64,000 nt of DNA from the NCBI GenBank assembly GCA_001797275.1, contig MGOY01000014.1, positions 186,001 through 250,000 on the forward strand, written 5' to 3'. Numbering within the stretch: the stretch's first letter is position 1; every line of letters begins with the position of its first letter. Shown here piece by piece: positions 8,613 to 17,606 of this stretch. This DNA comes from Clostridiales bacterium GWF2_38_85 (lineage in GTDB: Bacteria > Bacillota > Clostridia > Oscillospirales > CAG-382). The position numbers were made by a program, and so were the translations under genes. A model generated the notes under the pieces. It was not told the DNA's origin, made no database searches, and was given only the letters and a program-made list of their open reading frames with translations.

Positions 8613-9860
8613 TTACTTAGCAATAACTTTTTTCAACTTAACGAATCTGGGAAGTCCATCCTCACGTGCGAGCTGGGATTCGCCTTGAATGAGGGGAAGT
8701 GCATATTCAATAAATTTCTCGTTGAGTCCGTCCCTTGTGCTGTTAAGCCATTCAAGCGGAACCTTCTTCTCCGTGTTTGCAACGATTGTCAAATCGAAGA
8801 GCTTAATGTTGCAAACATATTTGCCGTCAACATAGCTTCTCTCAAAGCCTGCCATCTTGTCTGTAATACCGCTTATTGCATATTCAACAGCGGACTTACC
8901 TGCAAGGAAGGATTCATCAATATCAGTTTGCGAAGCAGAGTGAGCTGCGCATCTTTGGAGAAGGCTGAGTTCGATTCCGCGAACCTTTGCACCGGTTCTC
9001 TTCTTAGCTTCATTTGCAAGGAATGAAGCAAGTCCACCAAGCTGTGCATGACCGAAGCTGTCCTTCGACTGGGAGAGGTCAGCACCGTATTCGGAAATAT
9101 ATTTGCCGTCCTTGTCACGGATACCTTCGGAAACAACAGCAATACATTTTGTATTTTTCTTGTATATTTCAGATACCTTTTCAAGAAATGCTTCGAGGTC
9201 AAACGGAACTTCGGGAAGGTAAATCAAATCAGGACCGTTGCCCTTGTAGTTTGCGAGAGCTGCAGATGCTGTAAGCCAGCCGGCATTACGTCCCATTGCT
9301 TCAACTATAGTTATCATACCTGTATCGTATACTCTTGCGTCATGGTAAATTTCCATAACTGAGGTTGCAATGTATTTTGCTGCTGAACCGTATCCTGGGC
9401 AGTGATCTGTGCCTGCAAGATCGTTGTCTATTGTTTTTGGAATACCCATGATGCGGCATTCATAGCCTTGAGCAAGCATATATTTAGAAATTTTATTGCA
9501 GGTATCCATTGAATCATTACCGCCGTTGTAAAAGAAGTAGCGGACATCATATTTCTTGAATATCTCGAGAATTCTCATATAGTCTGTATCATCGACAGTC
9601 GAATCCTTAAGCTTATAACGGCAGGAGCCGAGAGCTGAGGAGGGAGTATATTTCATATGAGCAAGCTCAGTAGGATCCTCCATACCCATATCAATGAGTT
9701 TATCATCGAGTACACCTTTGATTCCATTTGAAGCACCGTAAACCTTGGTAATACAGTCACTTTCAAGTGCTGTTTTTATTGCACCGTATGCGCTGGCATT
9801 AATAACCGAGGTTGGTCCTCCGGACTGACCGATTATACATGCGCCTTTTAATAAAGACAT
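8613..9860 (-). CDS. pfp: Pyrophosphate-dependent 6-phosphofructokinase
   Basis: PFK-family enzyme (415 aa, longer than the roughly 320-aa ATP-PFK) that phosphorylates fructose 6-phosphate, reversibly, with PPi as donor. The PPi-type markers are clear: GGNDSMDT where ATP-PFKs have GGDGS, and GIPKTIDNDL with Lys where ATP enzymes have Gly. The first residue after GG is Asn, not the usual Asp, a variant worth noting. GQSGGPTSVINAS near the N-terminus is the usual donor-loop start. The chosen ATG (9860) follows AAAGGATGAATAAT; upstream in-frame starts lack a site. It converges with hppA and diverges from fba, forming a PPi-glycolysis cluster. Confidence 0.93.
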   Translation of the reverse strand: MSLLKGACIIGQSGGPTSVINASAYGAIKTALESDCITKVYGASNGIKGVLDDKLIDMGMEDPTELAHMKYTPSSALGSCRYKLKDSTVDDTDYMRILEIFKKYDVRYFFYNGGNDSMDTCNKISKYMLAQGYECRIMGIPKTIDNDLAGTDHCPGYGSAAKYIATSVMEIYHDARVYDTGMITIVEAMGRNAGWLTASAALANYKGNGPDLIYLPEVPFDLEAFLEKVSEIYKKNTKCIAVVSEGIRDKDGKYISEYGADLSQSKDSFGHAQLGGLASFLANEAKKRTGAKVRGIELSLLQRCAAHSASQTDIDESFLAGKSAVEYAISGITDKMAGFERSYVDGKYVCNIKLFDLTIVANTEKKVPLEWLNSTRDGLNEKFIEYALPLIQGESQLAREDGLPRFVKLKKVIAK

Positions 9861-9897
9861 ATTATTCATCCTTTCAATATATATATTTATCTTTATA

Positions 9898-9926
9898 TTT
9901 ATAACATACTTTTTTACGAAAATCAA
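9898..9926 (-). promoter_or_regulatory. SigA-type promoter for the PPi-PFK
   Basis: Minus-strand TTGATT, 17 bp, TATAAA, about 40 bases before the start codon. Confidence 0.65.
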
Positions 9927-10059
9927 TTTATTTATACAAATTCAGAATTTTTAACAATAAAACAAGTGAATTGTAACATCGTTTTATTAATGTCGACTTT
10001 TCAACTAATGTTTTCAGAGGTATAAATAAGATAAAATTGATTTAAAATGATAAAACCCC

Positions 10060-10088
10060 TTGATTTATTTCAAAATAATTGATATAAT
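10060..10088 (+). promoter_or_regulatory. SigA-type promoter for fba
   Basis: TTGATT, 17-bp spacer, TATAAT, about 80 bases before the fba start. The 310-base divergent interval 9861-10170 otherwise holds only AT-rich sequence and the opposing promoter at 9898-9926. Confidence 0.75.
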
Positions 10089-10170
10089 ATAAACGGAAAA
10101 ATTCAATTATTATTTGGTATTAATTATTTTAAATATAACTAATGCGATCAAAATTTAAGGAGAGATTTAA

Positions 10171-11106
10171 ATGGCACTTGTTACATCAAAAGAAATGTTC
10201 AAAAAAGCATATGATGGCGGCTATGCTATAGGCGCGTTCAATGTAAACAATATGGAAATCGTGCAAGGTATTACTGAAGCCGCTATGGAAGAAAATGCAC
10301 CCCTTATTCTACAGGTTTCTTCCGGTGCTCGTAATTATGCAAAGCATGTTTACCTTATGAAGCTCATTGAAGCAGCAATTGAAGATACAGGTCTTCCGAT
10401 CTGCGTTCACCTTGATCACGGTGACACCTTCGAGCTTTGCAAATCCTGCATCGACGGCGGATTTACTTCAGTTATGATAGATGGTTCACATCACAGCTTC
10501 GCAGACAACATCAAGCTCACAAAGCAGGTTGTTGAATATGCTCATGCACACGGGGTTGTTGTTGAAGGAGAACTTGGCAGACTTGCAGGAATTGAAGACG
10601 CAGTTAATGTAAGTGCTGAAAATGCATCATATACAGATTCTGCTCAGGTTATCGAATTTGTTCAGAAAACAGGAGTTGACTCTCTTGCAATAGCAATAGG
10701 CACTAGCCATGGCGCATATAAATTTAAACCCGGTCAGAAGCCTCAGCTCAGATTTGATATTCTTGAAGCGGTTTCAAAAGAACTTCCCGGATTCCCGATA
10801 GTTCTTCACGGCGCTTCATCGGTTATACCTGAGTATGTTCAGATGATTAATGCAAATGGTGGCAAAATGCCCGATGCAATCGGTATTCCTGAAGATATGC
10901 TTCGTCAGGCAGCAAGAATGTCTGTCTGTAAAATCAACATAGATTCCGACCTCAGACTTGCGATGACAGGCTCTATCCGTAAGTATTTCAATGATCATCC
11001 GGATCATTTCGACCCCCGTCAATATCTCAAGGTTGCTCGTTCAAATATTAAGACTCTTGTTAAGAACAAGCTGGTTAATGTTCTTGGATGCAACGGTAAA
11101 GCATAA
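10171..11106 (+). CDS. fba: Class II fructose-1,6-bisphosphate aldolase
   Basis: Zn-dependent class II aldolase (311 aa) cleaving fructose 1,6-bisphosphate to DHAP and glyceraldehyde 3-phosphate. Visible motifs are VHLDHGDTFELCKSCIDGGF with the catalytic Asp and zinc His, the second zinc region VVVEGELGRLAG, IAIGTSHGAYKF, IVLHGASSV, and NIDSDLRLAMTGSIRK for phosphate binding. The start has a strong AAGGAGAG site. A perfect-stem terminator follows, so it is monocistronic. Next to PPi-PFK, its product-side neighbour in glycolysis. Confidence 0.95.
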   Translation: MALVTSKEMFKKAYDGGYAIGAFNVNNMEIVQGITEAAMEENAPLILQVSSGARNYAKHVYLMKLIEAAIEDTGLPICVHLDHGDTFELCKSCIDGGFTSVMIDGSHHSFADNIKLTKQVVEYAHAHGVVVEGELGRLAGIEDAVNVSAENASYTDSAQVIEFVQKTGVDSLAIAIGTSHGAYKFKPGQKPQLRFDILEAVSKELPGFPIVLHGASSVIPEYVQMINANGGKMPDAIGIPEDMLRQAARMSVCKINIDSDLRLAMTGSIRKYFNDHPDHFDPRQYLKVARSNIKTLVKNKLVNVLGCNGKA

Positions 11107-11143
11107 CCTTAAAGCTAACGCATAATTATATAATAAACAAGTT

Positions 11144-11178
11144 AATAGGAGCGGTCACACATGGTCGCTCCTATTATA
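11144..11178 (+). terminator. Intrinsic terminator of fba
   Basis: A 10-bp perfect stem AATAGGAGCG / CGCTCCTATT with a 12-base loop and an AT-rich tail. Confidence 0.7.
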
Positions 11179-11295
11179 AAATATTGAATACAATATTTAC
11201 ATTATTGTATTTATATTTGTAAATAGCGAAATCAAGAGTAAAAACAACATACTTTCATAATATCGTAAATTGCGAAGAAAGGGTGGAATATTACT

Positions 11296-12237
11296 ATGTT
11301 AGCAAAAGAAACTTTTAGTTTCCTCTCTTCCGACGGTATAACAAAAATTATTTGCTTTGCTTATCTGCCTTCGGATAAGCCGGCTGCGGTTGTGCAACTT
11401 ATCCATGGTATGTGTGAGTATACAGAGCGGTATGAAGAGCTTGCTTATTTTTTGAACGACAATAACATTATATTAATAAGCAATGACCATATCGGACATG
11501 GCAGAACCGTAACAAGCAAAGAAGATTACGGTTATTTCGGTGAAATGGGCAGTTATAAGAATCTGATAGAAGATACAGCAAAGCTTACCGGCACTATCAA
11601 AGAAAAGTATCAGCTGCCTGTAATTTTGTTCGGACACAGTATGGGTGCTTATATCGCACAGGTTTATCTTTCAAAGTACAGTGAAATGGTTGATGGTGCA
11701 ATCCTGACCGGTACCGGAGCAAGAAACCCGGTTCTTCCTGTTGGTTTAATGCTTTCATCAATAATATCAAAAATAAAAGGCAGCAGATTTCGGAGTAAAT
11801 TGCTTTATAAAATGTCAAACCAAAGTTTCAACAAGGGTTTTGAAGGCGGTAAAACAGGATTCGAATGGTTGAGTAGAGAACAGAATATTTGTGATAAATA
11901 TGCCAAGGATGTGATGTGTAATTACATATTTACCGCAAGTGCATATTATCTTCTATTTAAATTATACCGAAAAGCGACAGATAGAAATTGGGCGAAATAT
12001 ATACAAAAAGATATACCTATTTTGGTTGCTTCGGGCAGTAATGACCCTGTCGGAAGCTTTGGTAAAGGGCCAAAACAAGTATTCAAAGGCCTGCAAAAAT
12101 ACAATATAAACAGTGGATTAAAAATATACCCTGATGCCAGACATGAGCTTACCAACGAAACAAACCGTGATCAGGTTTACTCAGATTTTATAAACTACAT
12201 ATATAAAAATATATTAAAAGAAGGGGTTATTAAATGA
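11296..12237 (+). CDS. Alpha/beta hydrolase, monoacylglycerol lipase-like
   Basis: A 313-aa serine hydrolase of the Hydrolase_4 (lysophospholipase/monoglyceride lipase) group. The N-terminal LIHGMCEYTERYEELA and SNDHIGHG oxyanion region, the nucleophile elbow GHSMGAY (Ser near residue 117), the acid in ASGSNDPVG and the His in DARHEL form a complete triad. No signal peptide is seen, so it is cytoplasmic. Its stop overlaps the next gene's start (ATGA), implying coupling to the solute-binding lipoprotein. The substrate is unknown; lipid or ester breakdown is likely. Confidence 0.85.
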   Translation: MLAKETFSFLSSDGITKIICFAYLPSDKPAAVVQLIHGMCEYTERYEELAYFLNDNNIILISNDHIGHGRTVTSKEDYGYFGEMGSYKNLIEDTAKLTGTIKEKYQLPVILFGHSMGAYIAQVYLSKYSEMVDGAILTGTGARNPVLPVGLMLSSIISKIKGSRFRSKLLYKMSNQSFNKGFEGGKTGFEWLSREQNICDKYAKDVMCNYIFTASAYYLLFKLYRKATDRNWAKYIQKDIPILVASGSNDPVGSFGKGPKQVFKGLQKYNINSGLKIYPDARHELTNETNRDQVYSDFINYIYKNILKEGVIK

Positions 12238-13706
12238 AGACAAAAAAATTTTCAGCATTCATTATTCTTCTGGCAATTGTATTTATATTACCCTTGATTG
12301 CAGCATGTGATAATGATGATACTTCAAGTGCAAGCAGTACATCAGAAGAATCGGTTGTTTCGGAAACATCGGATTCATCAAGAAAATCAGCAAAGGACAA
12401 TCTTCCGGACAGAGATTTCGAAGATAAAGATTTTGTTATCTTCTGCAGATCAGAGCATGAATATGAATTTGCAGCCGAGGAGCTTAATAACGAATTCATC
12501 AATGACACAATCTACAATCGAAACTCTAAAGTTGAAGAGAGATACAATGTAAACATTAAAACATTTGCTGTGGACGGCGACTGGGGAGTACATACTCAGT
12601 TCTTTACAACATTGAAAAGTTATCTTCAAAGCGGAGCTGATGACTTCCAGTTGATAGCGGGATATGCTGCAGTAATTCCAACCATGGTCAGCGGAGGTAT
12701 CTTCTATAACTGGAAGGATATTGATTACATCGATTTTGACCAACCCTGGTGGTCTGAAGACCTTAATGACGAGTTAACAATAAATGACAAATTATATTTA
12801 CTTACAGGTGATATTTCTCTGACTCTTTGGGAAAATATGTGTGCAATGTTTTATAATAAGGATCTTGCAACCGAATACAACCTGCCTGATTTATATCAGA
12901 TGGTCAGAGACGGCGACTGGACCTTTGATGAAATGGCAATATTCGCAAAACAAGCATGCAAGGACCTTAACGGTGACAGTCAATGGACTAAAGACGATCA
13001 ATTCGGATATATATCAGCTAAAACAACCCAGGTTGATGTTTACTTGAATGCTTTTGATTTACCTGTAACAACAAAAAACAGTGAAAACATACCTGAATTT
13101 ACAATAAACCAATCAAAGACATATTCTATTGTGCAGAAGCTTTATGATTTCCTATGCGAATCAGACGACACATATACAACATTTTCTCTCGATAATGAAC
13201 AATATGAGATGTTTGGCGCAGAACAATCACTGTTTATGCCGGGACCTTTAAAATGGGGTGATTATTTAAATGGCTATGAATTTGATTACGGGATTCTCCC
13301 GATGCCTAAGTATGATACAAACCAAGAGGGATATTATACAACCTCTATTGACAACTACTCAATGCTCGCTGTTCCAAATACAGTAGTCGATACAGAATTT
13401 GTTGGAATCATAACTGAAGCATTATGTGCTGAAAGCTATCGCAGTGTTGTTGAGGAATACTATAACACAATGCTTCAAAATAGATATGCAAGAGATGAGC
13501 AGTCTGCGGAAATGATAGATATAGTAAGAGAGGGACTTAGATTTAACTTTGGATATGTCTATTCTTATACCTTGGATTGGCCGGCGCATCAGGTAAATAT
13601 TTGCATTAATAGCGGTACCCCTGAGTTTGCAAGCTTATGGCAATCGAAAGAATCGATGTTTGAAAAAAATCTTGAGACTCAGCTTTCTATTTACCTGGAA
13701 GATTAA
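12234..13706 (+). CDS. Extracellular solute-binding lipoprotein, family 1-like
   Basis: A 490-aa lipoprotein with a signal peptide ending in the lipobox LIAAC (Cys near residue 25), followed by a Ser/Thr/Glu-rich linker and a periplasmic-binding-protein fold of the ABC sugar-binder type (FYNKDLATEYNLPDLYQMVRD, then DQFGYI, and a C-terminal FGYVYSYT region). No permease or ATPase genes are nearby, so it is an orphan binder; a distant or promiscuous permease, or a sensing role, is possible. It shares 4 bases with the upstream hydrolase gene. Confidence 0.85.
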   Translation: MKTKKFSAFIILLAIVFILPLIAACDNDDTSSASSTSEESVVSETSDSSRKSAKDNLPDRDFEDKDFVIFCRSEHEYEFAAEELNNEFINDTIYNRNSKVEERYNVNIKTFAVDGDWGVHTQFFTTLKSYLQSGADDFQLIAGYAAVIPTMVSGGIFYNWKDIDYIDFDQPWWSEDLNDELTINDKLYLLTGDISLTLWENMCAMFYNKDLATEYNLPDLYQMVRDGDWTFDEMAIFAKQACKDLNGDSQWTKDDQFGYISAKTTQVDVYLNAFDLPVTTKNSENIPEFTINQSKTYSIVQKLYDFLCESDDTYTTFSLDNEQYEMFGAEQSLFMPGPLKWGDYLNGYEFDYGILPMPKYDTNQEGYYTTSIDNYSMLAVPNTVVDTEFVGIITEALCAESYRSVVEEYYNTMLQNRYARDEQSAEMIDIVREGLRFNFGYVYSYTLDWPAHQVNICINSGTPEFASLWQSKESMFEKNLETQLSIYLED

Positions 13707-13721
13707 TAAAAACACAAAAAC

Positions 13722-13756
13722 ATCACCGCTCCTGTTTGGGAGCGGTGATTACATTT
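13722..13756 (+). terminator. Strong intrinsic terminator
   Basis: An 11-bp perfect stem ATCACCGCTCC / GGAGCGGTGAT followed by TACATTTT. It ends the hydrolase-lipoprotein operon. Confidence 0.85.
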
Positions 13757-13784
13757 TAAATAATACGGAGGTTATATAATAATA

Positions 13785-13949
13785 TGGGGCGGATTTAACA
13801 GCGGCGGCGGTTAGAAAAATAACTTAAATAAATATTACGCATATCGTCAAACCAGTGGTGGCGGTAATAATTCAAATAACAGCGGTTGCATAACAAAAAT
13901 AATTGTTGTCGGCATAATTATTTTTGTGTTATATCCGATTGGGAAATAG
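13785..13949 (+). pseudogene. Decayed small Gly/Asn-rich membrane protein gene
   Basis: After a GGAGG site at about 13767, one frame reads WGGFNSGGG, a TAG at 13812, then on through KYYAYRQTSGGGNNSNNSG and a C-terminal hydrophobic helix (ITKIIVVGIIIFVLYPIGK) to TAG at 13947. It has an internal stop and no start codon: ATA codons stand where a start should be. The only ATG (13784) is in another frame and stops after four codons. Reads as a recently broken gene for a Gly/Asn-rich peptide with a single C-terminal membrane segment, of about 55 aa. It nearly touches the ygiQ stop on the other strand. Confidence 0.45.
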
Positions 13950-13950
13950 G

Positions 13951-15882
13951 TTATCTTCTTTTTCTGTTTCGGTTGCGGGGATTGCTTATTTTGTGTGAAA
14001 TAGCATTATTGGATTTAAACTTTGGTTTCTTATCTTCCTTTTTATTTTCTTTTGAATAAGGTCGTTCGACATTCTTACCGCTTAACAGGTATGAATATAG
14101 TTCGGGCTTACCAAGCATATTAAGTGCTTTTTTGATAATCGGTGCGTTTTTGGGGTTACTGTATTGCAGCAATGCTCTCTGCATCTGCTTTTCCTCATAA
14201 GTTTTGGGAACATACACCGCTTTACCCGTAAACGGATCGATTTCGGTATAATACATTACAGTCGAGGCTGTACCGGGTGTCGGATAGAAATCCTGAACCT
14301 GTTCGGGATGAATTCCATGATCCTTCAGGTATATCGCCAGCTCAAGCGCATCATTCAATGTACTTCCGGGATGAGATGACATAAGATAGGGGACAAGATA
14401 CTGCTCAAGTCCGGCTTCCTTTGACAATTCGAAATACTTGTCATAAAAGCAATTGTATGTCTCAACATTCGGCTTGCCCATTAAAGCCAATACATTCAGT
14501 GATATATGTTCAGGTGCAACCTTCAGCTGACCGCTTACATGCTTTGAAATCAACTGCCTGAAAAAGCTGTCGTCCTTATCCGCCATTACATAGTCAAACC
14601 TGATTCCTGAACGGATAAACACCTTTTTAACACCATCAATTGTTGCAACTTTGTTGAGTAGTTCGATGTATTCTGAATGGTCGCATATCAGGTTTTTACA
14701 AGGATTTGGTGCAAGGCAACGGCGGTTCTTACATACACCACCATTATTTTCTCGTACCTTTTCGCAGGGATTGTATCTGAAGTTTGCTGTCGGGCCTCCG
14801 ATATCGTGAATGTAACCCTTGAATCCTGGAAGTGTTGTCAGAAGCCTTGCTTCTTCAACAACCGATTCAATGCTTCTTGAAGTAACACAGCGTCCCTGAT
14901 GATAGGAAATTGCACAGAATGCGCAACCGCCGAAGCAGCCCCGGTTGTGAGTAATTGAAAACTCAACCTCTTGGATTGCAGGCACACCACCTAAAGCATC
15001 ATATGACGAATGCGGTCTGCGTGTATATGGCAGACTGTAGACCTTGTCAAGCTCTTCGCGTGTCAGCTGGGGAGCCGGAGGATTTTGAACGACCTTGCGT
15101 TCACCATAATACTCAACAACAGCTTTACCGTCAAACGAATCGTTGTTTTCATGCTGTATTTTAAAGGCTTTTGCATAAGCCTTTTTATCTGTTTTCAGAA
15201 TATCATAGTCATAGGTATCCACATATTCATATTTGGGAGTGTAGTCACGAGGGCAAATATAGCATGTACCCAACACATCCTTTATCTTCTTGACAGGAAC
15301 ACCTTTATTTAACAGAGTAGCTATAGATGTAATTGAGTATTCACCCATTCCATAGCTTAATATATCGGCCCTTGAATCAATCAAAATGCTTCTACGGACA
15401 CTGTCACTCCAGTAATCATAATGTGCAAAACGGCGCAGTGATGCTTCGAGGCCTCCGATTATTATCGGAACATCTCCGTAGGCTTGCCTGATGAGGTTGC
15501 AGTATACAATTACAGCTCGGTCGGGACGTAAACCTGATTTTTTACCGGGCGAATAATAATCATCGCTTCTGCGCTTTTTTGATGCTGTGTAATGAGCGAC
15601 CATTGAATCGATATTTCCTGCATTAACCAGAAATCCGAGTCTTGGTTTACCAAAGACACAAATTCCGCTTTCTCTATCAACACCCTTGACACGCCAGTCA
15701 GGCTGGGGTATAATTGAAATAGTATAGCCGTTAGCTTCAAGAACACGCGAGATTATTGCCGTGCCGAAGCTTGGGTGATCAACATACGCGTCTCCGGTGA
15801 CAAGAACAAAATCCGGACGTGTTATTCCGGACTCTTCGAGTTCCTTTTTTGTTATGGGAAGCGGTTTTTTTCCGAGTATCAT
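13951..15882 (-). CDS. ygiQ: YgiQ family radical SAM protein
   Basis: A 643-aa member of the conserved YgiQ (UPF0313) family: an N-terminal domain, then a radical SAM core with the cluster-binding cysteines in HNRGCFGGCAFCAISYHQG (residues about 310-330, CxxxCxxC). A further Cys-rich stretch (NNGGVCKNRRCLAPNPCKN) follows, and the tail is highly basic (NRNRKRR). The reaction is not established for the family. The ATG at 15882 has AAAGAGG six bases before it; an earlier in-frame ATG at 15927 lacks a site. Monocistronic, opposite the V-ATPase operon. Confidence 0.92.
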   Translation of the reverse strand: MILGKKPLPITKKELEESGITRPDFVLVTGDAYVDHPSFGTAIISRVLEANGYTISIIPQPDWRVKGVDRESGICVFGKPRLGFLVNAGNIDSMVAHYTASKKRRSDDYYSPGKKSGLRPDRAVIVYCNLIRQAYGDVPIIIGGLEASLRRFAHYDYWSDSVRRSILIDSRADILSYGMGEYSITSIATLLNKGVPVKKIKDVLGTCYICPRDYTPKYEYVDTYDYDILKTDKKAYAKAFKIQHENNDSFDGKAVVEYYGERKVVQNPPAPQLTREELDKVYSLPYTRRPHSSYDALGGVPAIQEVEFSITHNRGCFGGCAFCAISYHQGRCVTSRSIESVVEEARLLTTLPGFKGYIHDIGGPTANFRYNPCEKVRENNGGVCKNRRCLAPNPCKNLICDHSEYIELLNKVATIDGVKKVFIRSGIRFDYVMADKDDSFFRQLISKHVSGQLKVAPEHISLNVLALMGKPNVETYNCFYDKYFELSKEAGLEQYLVPYLMSSHPGSTLNDALELAIYLKDHGIHPEQVQDFYPTPGTASTVMYYTEIDPFTGKAVYVPKTYEEKQMQRALLQYSNPKNAPIIKKALNMLGKPELYSYLLSGKNVERPYSKENKKEDKKPKFKSNNAISHKISNPRNRNRKRR

Positions 15883-16073
15883 TTCAAACCTCTTTAGCAA
15901 TTTAGTAATCATATTATATACTTTCAAAATAAGTATGTCAACAAAAACAGCAGTAGTATAATTATCGTATATTACATCAGTTGTAAAGCGAATTATATGA
16001 TTTTCTATATTAAAACAAAATGGGAATAATAAAAAATAAAGATTAAAATACTCGTTAAATTATTTACAATTTG

Positions 16074-16104
16074 TTGCACATTTATATTTTTAAAGTGATA
16101 TAAT
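16074..16104 (+). promoter_or_regulatory. Possible promoter of the V-ATPase operon
   Basis: TTGCAC and a perfect TATAAT are separated by 19 bp, longer than optimal. This is the best candidate in the 303-base AT-rich gap 15883-16185, which holds no other gene I can support. Confidence 0.4.
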
Positions 16105-16185
16105 AAATTTGTTTGTCATTTATTAAAATTATTATTTAATTAATATATAGTTCTTAATTTATATAGTAAAATATAGGAGTAAGTA

Positions 16186-16497
16186 ATGGAAAAAATTATA
16201 AATAAATTATTTGAAGCAGAAAGTGATGCACATAAGCTTGTCGAAAAAGCAAAGCTGGATAAAGACTGGTCAACCGAGCTTTGTAATAAAGAACTCTCAA
16301 GAATACGCAAAAAGCGTTTTGAAGAAACCGAGGCAATGCTTAAGCTCGAAATCGAAGACAAGAAAAAAAGTTTTGATGCCGAAACCGATAATTCAAAGAT
16401 AAAGCATGAAGAAGATAAGAAGAGTATACAGCAGAAATATCAGAAGCTTCAGGATCAATTGATTGCGGATATGTTCAAAGAGCTTATCAGAATATAA
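16186..16497 (+). CDS. ntpF: V-type ATPase peripheral-stalk coiled-coil subunit (G/H type)
   Basis: A 103-aa protein, nearly all charged heptad-like helix (HKLVEKAKLDKDWST, KKRFEETEAMLKLEIEDKKK), as expected for the stalk partner of subunit E (NtpF/AhaH/subunit G). Such subunits are poorly conserved, so the call rests on size, coiled coil and first place in the operon. A GGAG site lies six bases before the ATG. It would pair with the E subunit at 20602 to link the V1 head to subunit I. Confidence 0.75.
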   Translation: MEKIINKLFEAESDAHKLVEKAKLDKDWSTELCNKELSRIRKKRFEETEAMLKLEIEDKKKSFDAETDNSKIKHEEDKKSIQQKYQKLQDQLIADMFKELIRI

Positions 16498-16541
16498 CAT
16501 TTTTATTTTATGTCAATATAAAACGGGGGATATGTATAGCT

Positions 16542-17594
16542 ATGGCTGCAGCAAATACATCATATAATTACTCAGCGGTATTTGCAAAATGCCGTGCAAA
16601 ATCAGCAACTCTTCTTAAATTTGAAGATTATCATGCAATGGCAGCTATGAAGAATGTCAGTGAAGTGGCATCATACCTTGATCAGAATTCCGATTATGCT
16701 GATGTACTTCAAGACGCAAATATAATAGAAATACATCGTGCTGAGCTTGAGGCATTATTGTATGAGAATTTATTTAAAACATATAAGTCTCTATATATTT
16801 TCACGAACGGTGAATTAAGGGAATTTATCGGCGCAATGATGCGAAAATATAACATTGATGTCATATTGAGGATTGCCCGGAATCTTACTTCGTCTGTAGA
16901 CGAGAAACGAAGCGATGACAATGACAGAGTTATAATAACAGTTGCACATACCGAGCTTAATATGCCAAAAATCAGTGCGGCTCAAAATCTTGAACAATTA
17001 GGTGAAGCGCTTGCAGGCACAAGATACTACAAGTCATATAAGAATTCTTTTATAAGTGGAAAATTAAATTACGGGATACTTGAAGTCAATTTGTATAATG
17101 AATATTATAATTTGATATATACAAAATTTGTTGAAAAGAAAAATACAACTTCAGCAAAGAGCATTCAAAAACTTCTATATTTGATGACTGATTTGATAAA
17201 TCTTACAACAATAATGAGATTGAAGATATCCTTCAATGCAAAAGCAGATAAAATAATTCCTTATTTATTAAGCATTAGATCAGGCAGAAACAAAAGAGAA
17301 TATATTGTGCTGAGCAATATGTCAAACGAAGATTTTATGGAATACCTTCGTAAAACGGCATACAATAAACAAGTATCGATTGACGCACGTATATCAACAT
17401 CTGATTATATAAACAATTACCTTTATATATACTACAGGAAGCTCATGATTAGTGCAACACCTTCTTTTGAACATCCTTTCGCATATTTATCGCTAAAGGA
17501 AATTGAAATAAAAAATCTGATTCACATTATCGAAGGTGTCAGATATAACATTACTGAAGAAAAAATTATGGATAAAATTATTATCAAACATTGA
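16542..17594 (+). CDS. ntpC: V-type ATPase subunit C (V0 subunit d homologue)
   Basis: A 350-aa mostly helical protein of the vATP-synt_AC39 family, which links the rotating central stalk to the K-subunit ring. Recognisable features are the N-terminal YSAVFAKCRAKSATLLKFEDYHAM and the repeated pseudo-threefold helical bundles with the conserved HPFAYLSLKEIEIKNLIHIIEGVRY near the C-terminus. A GGGGGA site stands upstream. In Enterococcus hirae ntpC follows ntpE; here it is second, before subunit I, a different but plausible order. Confidence 0.88.
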   Translation: MAAANTSYNYSAVFAKCRAKSATLLKFEDYHAMAAMKNVSEVASYLDQNSDYADVLQDANIIEIHRAELEALLYENLFKTYKSLYIFTNGELREFIGAMMRKYNIDVILRIARNLTSSVDEKRSDDNDRVIITVAHTELNMPKISAAQNLEQLGEALAGTRYYKSYKNSFISGKLNYGILEVNLYNEYYNLIYTKFVEKKNTTSAKSIQKLLYLMTDLINLTTIMRLKISFNAKADKIIPYLLSIRSGRNKREYIVLSNMSNEDFMEYLRKTAYNKQVSIDARISTSDYINNYLYIYYRKLMISATPSFEHPFAYLSLKEIEIKNLIHIIEGVRYNITEEKIMDKIIIKH

Positions 17595-17606
17595 AAGGGA
17601 AGCAAC

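Noticed and set aside
11281-11295. GGGTGG before the hydrolase gene as a T-box core
   Set aside because: No GGUACCGCG-like context or antiterminator hairpin; it is just the ribosome binding site.
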